64,000 nucleotides of DNA, from the NCBI GenBank assembly GCA_937897985.1, contig CALCBD010000031.1, positions 124,001 to 188,000 on the forward strand, read 5' to 3'. A program made the translations under genes and the position numbers. Shown piece after piece: positions 44,648-52,576 of the stretch (positions are counted from its first letter, which is position 1; every line of letters starts with the position of its first letter). This DNA comes from an uncultured Paludibacter sp. (GTDB taxonomy: Bacteria > Bacteroidota > Bacteroidia > Bacteroidales > Paludibacteraceae). The notes beneath the pieces are model-generated. The model saw only the letters and a program-made list of their open reading frames with translations. It was not told the DNA's origin and did no database searches.

Positions 44648-46326
44648 TCTTTACATACTGATAAAAGTTTACGTATCGAACTATTGTCGTCAAAAGTAAT
44701 CAAAATACAATAAATACCGTCTGCTATATTTCTGTTATTTGCATCAAAATTCACAGGAATGGTTTCTTCAGTGTTAATACTGCCGTTAATGCTCTTTTTT
44801 GAAATAATTCTCCCTTCCAAATCTATCAATGTCAGGGTTTTGATTCCTTTTTCGCCCTTTTTTTTTAAATAAAAATTCCCGTTGGATGGATTTGGAAAAA
44901 CTGTTACCTCTGGTATTTTGCTGAATTCAACTGTTTCAACTCCGTTTGCCACTGTGTTTTTTATTGAATAGCTATACAAAATATCCCCGTTTTTAGAGGT
45001 TGTGGTTTCATCTTCGGGAAGTAATGCACTTACAAAATCCACTTTTACACTGTCGGGACTCACAGTTACCCTTAAATGTCCGCTGCCTTTCAACACTGTT
45101 CCCGTGAAAGCTGCTCCGTTAGCAATATAACCAAGCGAATATGAAGAATCGGCCGGCATTGGTACTGTTTGATAAACAATTTTGTCCATATTTTCATAAG
45201 CATACACATGATCGTGACCCTGAAATAAAATATTTACATGATTTGCCACCATCAGCTGATGTATAGGCATAGCCCAACCCGGCCTGTTCAAAGCAAATTT
45301 ATTACTGCCATTGTCCAATCCTCCCCATTCAAATCCTGTTGCCACGCCGATGCCACCCCGTGTTTCGCCCATTACATGGTGAGTGAAAACGAATTTAAAT
45401 TTAGCCTTGCTGTTTTCCAGTGTTGTTTTCAGCCAGTCGTATTGAGTTTTTCCGATGGTCCAGTCCCAGTTGCGTGGTTTAACATTTGCAGTGTAATACC
45501 GCCAGCCATCAACCACGACAAAAAGTGCATCGCCCCATTCGAATGCATAGTAATTCTGAGGTTTTCCCATTCCGTAAGGTTCTTCTTCATTATTGCCGGA
45601 ATAAAACGCGTCAGGTTCGGGATTCGGATAATAAAATTTTCGCCATAAAGTTTCGTAGGTCGCCAGATTTTCAGGAGGTGTTTGAAGTAAATAATATCCG
45701 TTTTCACCTTCGTGATTTCCCTGACAAAAAAAGAAAGGCATGGAATGACAGACATTTCCCAAATGTGGACGGTTATCGAGCATTAGTTGTTGAACCTGAG
45801 CACTTGTGCGTGTCAGGTTGGTTACTTTATCCAAATGGTCATCACCGAATGTATCGCCGAGATCGAACATGAAATCGGCCCCATCGTTCAATTGATTGCT
45901 TAAACAAATGTCCCAAAGCGGGTGATAACCTTTCGGATCGTACGGATGCGGGTCGGCTTCGATGGTAAATACAAACGGATTTCCTTTTTTGCGTTGTGTA
46001 ACGAATGTGTGTTCCGTTCCGGTTAAGTAGGTTGATGCACCGGTTTTCCGGTAACGTGTCCGGTAATAATAACGTGTTTCGGCTGTCAGACCGGATATTT
46101 TTGTGACTACCGGTTGTCCTTCAACACTGGTAACAACAGGAGTGGAGGATGTATATGATCCGCTTTTTATACCATATTCGATATACATATCTGTTTTTTG
46201 ATCAAACAATATGCTGGCAGTAACAGAGATATCGGTTGGTCGTCCGAGAATTATATTGTATGATTGTCCAAAGGAATGAAGAAGTACAATATTTAAAATT
46301 GCCAGTATTAAAAATCGTTTTATCAT
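44644..46326 (-). CDS. Calcineurin-like metallophosphoesterase with T9SS sorting domain
   Basis: The 560 residues have a signal peptide (to FGQ, about 21), an N-terminal fibronectin-like domain (about 22-110), the phosphoesterase core (TIEADPHPYD, FDLGDTFGDD, FCQGNHEGE, VFTHHVMGE, FQGHDHVYA) and a T9SS type A sorting domain (VFPNPSNGNFYLKKKG to the end). It is paralogous to the enzymes at 41.4 and 59.9 kb. Four bases separate it from the sulfotransferase gene upstream, and it overlaps the kinase gene by 4 bp. Confidence 0.93.
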   Translation of the reverse strand: MIKRFLILAILNIVLLHSFGQSYNIILGRPTDISVTASILFDQKTDMYIEYGIKSGSYTSSTPVVTSVEGQPVVTKISGLTAETRYYYRTRYRKTGASTYLTGTEHTFVTQRKKGNPFVFTIEADPHPYDPKGYHPLWDICLSNQLNDGADFMFDLGDTFGDDHLDKVTNLTRTSAQVQQLMLDNRPHLGNVCHSMPFFFCQGNHEGENGYYLLQTPPENLATYETLWRKFYYPNPEPDAFYSGNNEEEPYGMGKPQNYYAFEWGDALFVVVDGWRYYTANVKPRNWDWTIGKTQYDWLKTTLENSKAKFKFVFTHHVMGETRGGIGVATGFEWGGLDNGSNKFALNRPGWAMPIHQLMVANHVNILFQGHDHVYAYENMDKIVYQTVPMPADSSYSLGYIANGAAFTGTVLKGSGHLRVTVSPDSVKVDFVSALLPEDETTTSKNGDILYSYSIKNTVANGVETVEFSKIPEVTVFPNPSNGNFYLKKKGEKGIKTLTLIDLEGRIISKKSINGSINTEETIPVNFDANNRNIADGIYCILITFDDNSSIRKLLSVCKE

Positions 46327-46330
46327 AAGT

Positions 46331-48091
46331 TTAATTTTTTATGATTTTTAAGTATTGTACTTTGTTTTCTGATTCTGCTTTTAATACATAAATTCCATTA
46401 TTCAGGGATGAAAAATTTTGTTTTTCAATTTCTTTTCCATTCCAAATTGTGGTTCCGTTTAGTCCGGTCAAAGAATAATCTTCGTTTCCTGCTGCATTTG
46501 CTATCCTGAGTTTGTCAGTAAACGGGTTCGGATATATTGTGATGTAATTTTGTGCTTGTTGGTTTAATGCCGAAGGATATTTCTCAATAAAATCGCCGGG
46601 AACAAGGCTCCGGCCTGTAAAGGCAGCATAATCAGGCGGATATTTATAAACCCTGAATACTGAATTCATTGTTTCGCCCGCTCTTGCTGCATCGGCATCG
46701 GGTGCGACTCCCTGTGTTATCGGACCGTTTTGCTGCACCGGACACACATATTTCCATACAACTTCGCCTGCTGAAGTCACTTCACGAAATTCACCAACCG
46801 TACCTGAGCAAATGATGGTGTTTCCGTTGGGCAATCGTTCTGCTCCGGAGATGTTTTCAGAATACATGGGATTTACTGCATCAGCCTGATAAAACCAGGA
46901 ATAAGTTGCTGGTAAAAATTTAGATCCGACTGTTACAGCATAATTTCCATTGACATCTACTGCCGGAGTAAACTCATCTACTGTAGAATAAATTTTCGAA
47001 CCACCACGACCTAAACCATTGTCAAAGCAGGTCAGATTTCCGGCACCGGGATAGCCCGGTTTAACCCATTCCACGTCGTGTTGCTGGAAATAGCGCTGGT
47101 CGGCGGAAGTCCCTGCTCCGTAACAGATCGGATTTCCCCAGCGATAGAGTAAATCGCCACCTTTGCCTCGTTTTCCGCCGGCATGACTTTTTGCTTCGGC
47201 AGTGGTGGTTCCATGGTCGATAATCCATACTTCACTGTTCCCACGCACACTAAGTGCTATCTGATCAAATTGTTCGTTGTAATCTATCGAATTCATGTGA
47301 TTCCAGAAAGCCGGTAGTTTTTTTGTATCACCATCACAATCCACCAGCTCAGGATGTTGTTTTGGCGTTCCGTAATTGAGTTTTGTGGCATCAAAATCCT
47401 GAATGAGATGATCCCAGGTGTGCCATTCCCAGACCACAGTTCCACCTTTTGGGTAAGTCGGTTTAATTTCGGCTACATAATCGGGTAAAACGATTGCCGG
47501 TAGTTGTTGTGTTTTCGGATCTAACTGAAAGTTAGCTGTATTAAATCCCGCTGCAGCACATTCGGCAAGTGTTTTTTTCTCAATTACCAGCATAATAATA
47601 TTTCCGTTGGGCAAAATGTGGATGTCATGATGCTGCATGTAAGTGTCGGTCGAAAAATCGAGTTCCCAAACCAGATTATCATCCCAGTCGTATTCCTCAA
47701 TACGTCCACCTTCGCCACCACCACTACTCAGACGACCGGTTGTCATGCATGAACGTAGAATGTGACCGTCAGGCAGTAAATATACTGATTGTCCCGGAGG
47801 ATATGTGCTTTTGCTCCATTGATGAACGACCCGACCTTCATTATTAATCAGGTAAGTAGTGTGATATTGTTTGGGTGCAAAAAGCGTATAGCCGTTATAT
47901 ACTTTTTCAGTATTGTTCAGCATTAAACCAACTGTTCGGGTTTGAGCGAAAGTACTGCCCCCTAACCCCCTAAAGGGGGAAAAGAGAAAAAGAATTGAAA
48001 ATAACCAAAAGAGAATAGCCCCCAACCCCCTAAAGGGGGCTTTGAAGTTAGCTTTGTTTGATATATCCTTTTTTAGAGTTTTCATATACAT
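46331..48091 (-). CDS. Arylsulfotransferase-like protein with T9SS domain; two repeats in its signal peptide
   Basis: A 586-residue exported protein. After the signal region come the arylsulfotransferase propeller features VYNGYTLFAPKQYHTTYLIN, RVVHQW, HDIHILPNGNIIML and RLPNGNTIICSG, then a T9SS type A domain (IYPNPFTDKLRI on). The enzyme family moves sulfate between phenolic esters; that activity is inferred. The N-terminus is odd: KAPFRGLGA and SPFRGLGGS flank the hydrophobic core ILFWLFSILFLF and are encoded by two GC-rich palindromic repeats. Start ATG 48091 or 48085. Confidence 0.88.
   Translation of the reverse strand: MYMKTLKKDISNKANFKAPFRGLGAILFWLFSILFLFSPFRGLGGSTFAQTRTVGLMLNNTEKVYNGYTLFAPKQYHTTYLINNEGRVVHQWSKSTYPPGQSVYLLPDGHILRSCMTTGRLSSGGGEGGRIEEYDWDDNLVWELDFSTDTYMQHHDIHILPNGNIIMLVIEKKTLAECAAAGFNTANFQLDPKTQQLPAIVLPDYVAEIKPTYPKGGTVVWEWHTWDHLIQDFDATKLNYGTPKQHPELVDCDGDTKKLPAFWNHMNSIDYNEQFDQIALSVRGNSEVWIIDHGTTTAEAKSHAGGKRGKGGDLLYRWGNPICYGAGTSADQRYFQQHDVEWVKPGYPGAGNLTCFDNGLGRGGSKIYSTVDEFTPAVDVNGNYAVTVGSKFLPATYSWFYQADAVNPMYSENISGAERLPNGNTIICSGTVGEFREVTSAGEVVWKYVCPVQQNGPITQGVAPDADAARAGETMNSVFRVYKYPPDYAAFTGRSLVPGDFIEKYPSALNQQAQNYITIYPNPFTDKLRIANAAGNEDYSLTGLNGTTIWNGKEIEKQNFSSLNNGIYVLKAESENKVQYLKIIKN
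47957..47980 (+). repeat. Solitary CCCCCTAA palindromic repeat inside a signal-peptide coding region
   Basis: GCCCCCTAACCCCC then TAAAGGGGGA; CCCCC(T)TAAA...GGGGG forms the hairpin. Read on the minus strand in frame it gives SPFRGLGG. It has the same order (GCCCCCTAA, CCCCC, short loop, GGGGGA) as the ends of the DUF559 element. Confidence 0.85.
48017..48041 (+). repeat. Solitary CCCCCTAA palindromic repeat inside a signal-peptide coding region
   Basis: AGCCCCCAACCCCC then TAAAGGGGGCT. In frame on the minus strand it gives KAPFRGLGA, at the same place as the related KAAFKGLGA of the neighbouring paralogue. Confidence 0.85.
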
Positions 48092-48129
48092 TATTTTAAA
48101 TGGTTAATTTTGATGTTAGTAATTTCTGT

Positions 48130-48154
48130 TCCCCCTTTAGGGGGTTAGGGGGCA
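48130..48154 (-). repeat. Solitary CCCCCTAA palindromic repeat, intergenic, opposite orientation
   Basis: TCCCCCTTTAGGGGG then TTAGGGGGCA, followed by a partial second copy (TTTAGGGGCAG). It lies between the two arylsulfotransferase-like genes and is inverted relative to the other copies. Confidence 0.85.
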
Positions 48155-48168
48155 GTTTAGGGGCAGCT

Positions 48169-50010
48169 TTATCTCGTAAAAATCATCTTGTTTCCGACTT
48201 TAATGTTGTTATTCATAAGTACATAGCTATAAAGTCCGCTGTTCAATTTAATACCCGAATCATTTGTACCGTCCCATACAAGCGTATTTTTTCCAGAATA
48301 AAACATCCGGCTCGCCAGATTCTTCACCACTCTTCCATTCAAATCATAAATTATAACGCTGAGTTTTTGGTCGGCTGGTAACTGAAATTCGATATTTGTG
48401 TTAACGCTGAAAGGATTTGGGTAATTCTGACTGATAAGGCCACTGTTTATCTGCTCCGCAATTTTTTTTATCGATGTAATATCAGCCGGAATCAGATAAG
48501 AAGGATCGTAACCGGTCATGGTTTTGCCGGGCGTTAAATCGTGTCCCTTTAGTGCCGGATGATCAGCAGTATAACGGTATGCTCTGAATGCGGCATTATC
48601 TGTCGGGTAAGTGTCGGTTTTGATTTTTCTAACGCCACTTCGGGTAAACGGATTGATATATTCCCACACAATGGAAGTGTCCGAAGGACAGATCTCGAAA
48701 AAGTGTCCGGAATTCATAGCGCAAACCAGCGTATTTCCATTTGGTAAACGTTGTGCGCTCGAACCAATGGTACTGAAAAACGAGGTGTTATTCTTGCTGG
48801 AAAACATCCAGGTAATTTGTTTCGAAATATTTTTTTTGTCTTTCATTAAATCCTGATTCACAGGGTTGAGTATGTTGTAACCCGCTGTTGGTGGATTTAC
48901 ATACGCTCCTGTGTTGGTACCCGACGAGTTCAGATAAGGATTAATTTCCACGATATAAGATTGCGGTGTAAGTTCAAACAGGTTTTGGCCGTTGTTGAAA
49001 ACAAGGAAGTTCCCTGCGCCCTGCAGTCCGGGTTTTATCCACTGTATGTTGTGCGACCCGCCGATTTGCTTGTTTCCGGTGGTGGTTTTTTCGGGATTAG
49101 TTGAGAATGAAGGAGCACTTCCCTGACCGTATTTGTAAGGATCACCAAAACGATAGAGGAAATGACCTTTCGAACCTGCTGCCAGCGCTTTTGAACCGGT
49201 CGGGTCACCTTTCAAAAAGGTGTTGCCATGGTCAATCACATAAAACTCACCGTGAACCGAGTTTATGACTATCTGATCCAAATCCTGATTATAATCCAGC
49301 GAGTTGCAATGCAGCCAGTCGCTTTTCAGCGGATTGCCTGTCTGATTGATGTTTATACGTCCGGGATTATCTTTTACAATGCCATAGGTTGCTGTTTTCG
49401 ACGCATCGAATTCCTGCACTGCATGGTCGAAAAATGCCCATTCCCAAATCACATTTCCTTTCATATCAACCTCAACCACTACATCGAGTTGTACACCCGA
49501 GTAGGTTCCTCCGGGAGCTAATGCAGGATTTGCACCTGCAGCCAGACATTCGGTAGCCGTATAGTTTTTATTGGCAATGTAGATAAAGGTTGAATCGCCG
49601 AGTTTGGGATTGTAGATTTTTTCGAAATCGTGATGCGGATAATAACCCGTGCGAGTTTCGGTATAAGTCCAAACCACATTGCCATTCCAGTCGAGTTCTT
49701 TCCATACATTCGAGTTGCTGGGATTTCCTCCCACAGCATCGAGCAGTGTTCCGCCGGGCGTAAAACGCGGATTAGTTCCTATTTTCCAACTATGAACTAT
49801 ATGTCCTTCCATATCAATCAGATAGGTAGTGCCACCCGAACCGAAAAGCGTATAGCCATTGTAGGCCTTCGAACTATCCCAGTAACGGGTTTCGGTAGGA
49901 ATAAAAAAGCTTTCCTGAGACCAAAGCAAAATGGAGCAAAAAAGCAAGATAGCTGCTCCTAACCCTTTAAAGGCGGCTTTTGATGAGGTGATAATTGTAA
50001 AGTTCTTCAT
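48169..50010 (-). CDS. Arylsulfotransferase-like protein with T9SS sorting domain
   Basis: The 613 residues comprise a signal peptide with KAAFKGLGAAILLFCSILLW, the same propeller features as its neighbour (AYNGYTLFGSGGTTYLID, HIVHSWKIG, RLPNGNTLVCAMNSGHFFE) and a FlgD-like/T9SS sorting domain (NYPNPFSVNTNIEFQLP to LNSGLYSYVL). It is paralogous to the 46.3-kb gene, and its signal peptide has a decayed copy of the same palindromic repeat. Likely exported to the cell surface; sulfotransferase activity is a family inference. Confidence 0.87.
   Translation of the reverse strand: MKNFTIITSSKAAFKGLGAAILLFCSILLWSQESFFIPTETRYWDSSKAYNGYTLFGSGGTTYLIDMEGHIVHSWKIGTNPRFTPGGTLLDAVGGNPSNSNVWKELDWNGNVVWTYTETRTGYYPHHDFEKIYNPKLGDSTFIYIANKNYTATECLAAGANPALAPGGTYSGVQLDVVVEVDMKGNVIWEWAFFDHAVQEFDASKTATYGIVKDNPGRININQTGNPLKSDWLHCNSLDYNQDLDQIVINSVHGEFYVIDHGNTFLKGDPTGSKALAAGSKGHFLYRFGDPYKYGQGSAPSFSTNPEKTTTGNKQIGGSHNIQWIKPGLQGAGNFLVFNNGQNLFELTPQSYIVEINPYLNSSGTNTGAYVNPPTAGYNILNPVNQDLMKDKKNISKQITWMFSSKNNTSFFSTIGSSAQRLPNGNTLVCAMNSGHFFEICPSDTSIVWEYINPFTRSGVRKIKTDTYPTDNAAFRAYRYTADHPALKGHDLTPGKTMTGYDPSYLIPADITSIKKIAEQINSGLISQNYPNPFSVNTNIEFQLPADQKLSVIIYDLNGRVVKNLASRMFYSGKNTLVWDGTNDSGIKLNSGLYSYVLMNNNIKVGNKMIFTR
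49955..49978 (+). repeat. Diverged palindromic repeat inside a signal-peptide coding region
   Basis: GCTCCTAACCC then TTTAAAGGCGGCT: a mutated version of the repeat at 48017-48041, with most of the GC runs shortened. Encodes KAAFKGLGA. Confidence 0.6.
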
Positions 50011-50070
50011 ATTATTTCGTTTTATAATATATTCCAGATTGTGTCTATTCCGAAAAGTCGGTTTTTTATT

Positions 50071-50165
50071 TTTTGAACGCTAAGAACGCTAAGTTATTAA
50101 GGCGCAAAGTATTGTTATTCAAATCTGTTTTTTCTTTGCGACTTTGCACCTTTGCGTTCAGAAAA
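50071..50165. repeat. Hairpin-forming AACGCTAAG/CGCAAAG repeat element
   Basis: TGAACGC (50074-50080) pairs with GCGTTCA (50154-50160) and, nested, CGCAAAG (50103-50109) with CTTTGCG (50134-50140). It is the fullest member of the dispersed family seen at 2.85, 38.0 and 42.8 kb. It lies between the DUF1566/FGE gene and the arylsulfotransferase-like gene downstream of it. Confidence 0.7.
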
Positions 50166-50168
50166 TAC

Positions 50169-52466
50169 TTAATGATCAGAATTCATATTTCCATTAATGA
50201 AACAGGGATTCTTTATCAGAATTTTTGATATTTGTTCATGATCAATAGTCAATCTCACATAGTAAATTCCATTCGGAAAATTTGCAGCATTCCATTCAAC
50301 AGCGTAATTTCCGGCATCTAACTTATTGTTAAATATAGTCTTAACTATCTGACCTGTTGAATTATAAATATTGATGCTTACCTGTTGATTTTCACGCAAT
50401 GTAAAATCAAAATTTATGAATGTATTAAATGGATTTGGATAATTTTTTAAAATTATCCTGCCTGAATTGTCAAAAACAGATTCAATTCCGGTAGCTGTTT
50501 TCACAAACTTTCGTGCTACCCTGAAGCCGATATGATACCACGGATGATTTGGGTCCAGCGGACCACGGAAGTAAGATGGATTACGGTTCGAAACACGCGA
50601 GTGACCATCGTCGATGCCGTTCACCATATCGCCGTTGTACCAGCAGCCACCGCGCATGCCTTTGTACTGTTTTCCATCGGGCATAGCCGAGCCGGTGGTT
50701 GGTCCCTGAGGATTAGCAGCCGGACTTGTGCTGTAATATGTTGACGAATACCAATCGTTGATAAATTGCCATACATTACCGGCCATATCCACCAAACCAT
50801 AACCGTTGGTACTGTTGGCCGTTTGGTAGCTGGTAGCTGTCGATGGCCAGTTGAAATCCGATTTTTGCTTCAACGAACCATCGTAAAATCCAACCGGAGT
50901 TGAGAACGGATATTGATTGACATCCGCACTTTCGTAGGGGTCGTTGGTCGAAGGCCAGTTGGCGCGATTCTTTTCAGCCGAAGTATTGTCGCCCCACGGA
51001 TAATTGTAGTACGGCGTGTATTGTCCGCCACGTGCTGCATATTCCCATTCGGCTTCGGTAGGCAGGCGATAACCGTTTTTCGTAAAATCGCAACTACCTG
51101 TGGTCAGATTGTAGCAGGGCGTCAGTCCGTTTTGAGTGCTCAACCAGTTGCAAAATGCAATGCAACCATACCAACGAACGCCAACCACCGGATGATTAGC
51201 ACGGAAATCAGCCATCGAAAACACTTTACCGTCAAAACTGATGCTGTAGTACGATGCATACTGATTGGTATAGCAATAAATAGAATCGAGTCCCACGCCA
51301 TACACAATTTTATTTTTTACCGTAATTAATCCATTTGCATAAGCCGAATTCAGGTAGGTGAGATATTGCTGATTGGTGATGTGGGTTTTAGCCATGTAGA
51401 ATGAGTCGATTTTCACATCGTGCAACGGCAGCTCATCGCTCGGATGCTTCGGGTCGACAAATCCGATGTGGTCGCCCATGGAGAATGTTCCGGCAGGAAT
51501 TATCACATCCGCAATATTCAGACTTTCGTTATCTAAACCGCCCCGAACCAAAATCACGTATTTATTCACCGATTTATCATCGTAGGTCACCACACCAAAA
51601 TCGGTATTCATTTCCCATGCCACGCCTGCGGTTTTGTACTGCGTAGTCGACGACCAGTAAAAAGCTGCCGATACAATGTTCGGGAAATAGGTTTTATTGA
51701 TGGATGGTTTTACCCGCGACACATCGTTGAGCGACTGTAACTCTTTGATATTGGGTAATCGCCAGTCGGATTTTCCACCCTGTGATACCGTTTTGGCGAA
51801 CGCGAGTGCAGCTTCCCAGTTCATGGGTGTGGTCGATGTGTTTTTTTGCCAGGTTAGTCCGGTATAATTATCCTGAATGGTTCCATCGCCGTTATCGGTA
51901 AAATGCGCCACTGCGAAAGTGGTTGTTATCGGACTACGGACTGCCCGAACGTGAATAAGGCGTGTTCCTCCGGCACTTTTCGACTCTGTTTTGGCGTGAT
52001 TGCCAATGCCACCGCCGTTGTTTGCCAACCAGATGACTCCGGTATTATCAGCCTGTTTATCGCTGCTCCACCAGTATTCGGCAGCTGTGGAAGTGAAGAA
52101 GGTTGTGTTTAATGCCGGTCGGTTCGCTTCAAAATACTGAATGCTGAATAATTCGATGGCTGTTGGCAAACGCCAGTCGGTGTAGCCACCCAGGGTCAGT
52201 GTATCGCAATACTGAATGGCTTTTTCGAAGGTCATTTCACCGCCATCGGTTTTTTGCCATATCAGGTTGGTGTTATTATCGGTAACTGTGCCATTTCCGT
52301 TGTTTGTAAACGACATGGGATTTAGCACAACATCAGCATCTTCGCCAGCTGTAGTGGTATAACTCACATTTTGTCCTGTATCGGGCAATTTGAAAGGCAG
52401 GAGTTTTTGAGCTTCTGTTCGTGGAATAAATAAAGCAAAAACAATGACGGCAATTACTTTATGCAT
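50169..52466 (-). CDS. Secreted protein with two DUF1566 domains, a sulfatase-modifying (FGE-like) domain and T9SS sorting domain
   Basis: A 765-residue protein: signal peptide (about 1-19), DUF1566 twice (about 50-175 with NGTVTDNNTNLIWQKT and GGYTDWRLPTAIEL; about 185-310 with TIQDNYTGLTWQKN and GKSDWRLPNIKEL), then a formylglycine-generating-enzyme fold (about 320-655: FSMGDHIG, GVRWYGCIAFCNWLS, YRLPTEAEWEYAARGGQ, DMAGNVWQF, RGGCWYN, IGFRVARK), then a sorting domain. Whether the FGE fold is catalytic is open; many are binding domains. First of the minus-strand run of exported enzymes. Confidence 0.9.
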   Translation of the reverse strand: MHKVIAVIVFALFIPRTEAQKLLPFKLPDTGQNVSYTTTAGEDADVVLNPMSFTNNGNGTVTDNNTNLIWQKTDGGEMTFEKAIQYCDTLTLGGYTDWRLPTAIELFSIQYFEANRPALNTTFFTSTAAEYWWSSDKQADNTGVIWLANNGGGIGNHAKTESKSAGGTRLIHVRAVRSPITTTFAVAHFTDNGDGTIQDNYTGLTWQKNTSTTPMNWEAALAFAKTVSQGGKSDWRLPNIKELQSLNDVSRVKPSINKTYFPNIVSAAFYWSSTTQYKTAGVAWEMNTDFGVVTYDDKSVNKYVILVRGGLDNESLNIADVIIPAGTFSMGDHIGFVDPKHPSDELPLHDVKIDSFYMAKTHITNQQYLTYLNSAYANGLITVKNKIVYGVGLDSIYCYTNQYASYYSISFDGKVFSMADFRANHPVVGVRWYGCIAFCNWLSTQNGLTPCYNLTTGSCDFTKNGYRLPTEAEWEYAARGGQYTPYYNYPWGDNTSAEKNRANWPSTNDPYESADVNQYPFSTPVGFYDGSLKQKSDFNWPSTATSYQTANSTNGYGLVDMAGNVWQFINDWYSSTYYSTSPAANPQGPTTGSAMPDGKQYKGMRGGCWYNGDMVNGIDDGHSRVSNRNPSYFRGPLDPNHPWYHIGFRVARKFVKTATGIESVFDNSGRIILKNYPNPFNTFINFDFTLRENQQVSINIYNSTGQIVKTIFNNKLDAGNYAVEWNAANFPNGIYYVRLTIDHEQISKILIKNPCFINGNMNSDH

Positions 52467-52576
52467 AAAATCAGTTTTTTCGACCGTTAGATAATACGCA
52501 AATGTAAATTGCTAATTCACAATTCCAATATACAAATCAACGAAATAAAAGATTTTATCAGCGAATGAAAAATGAC

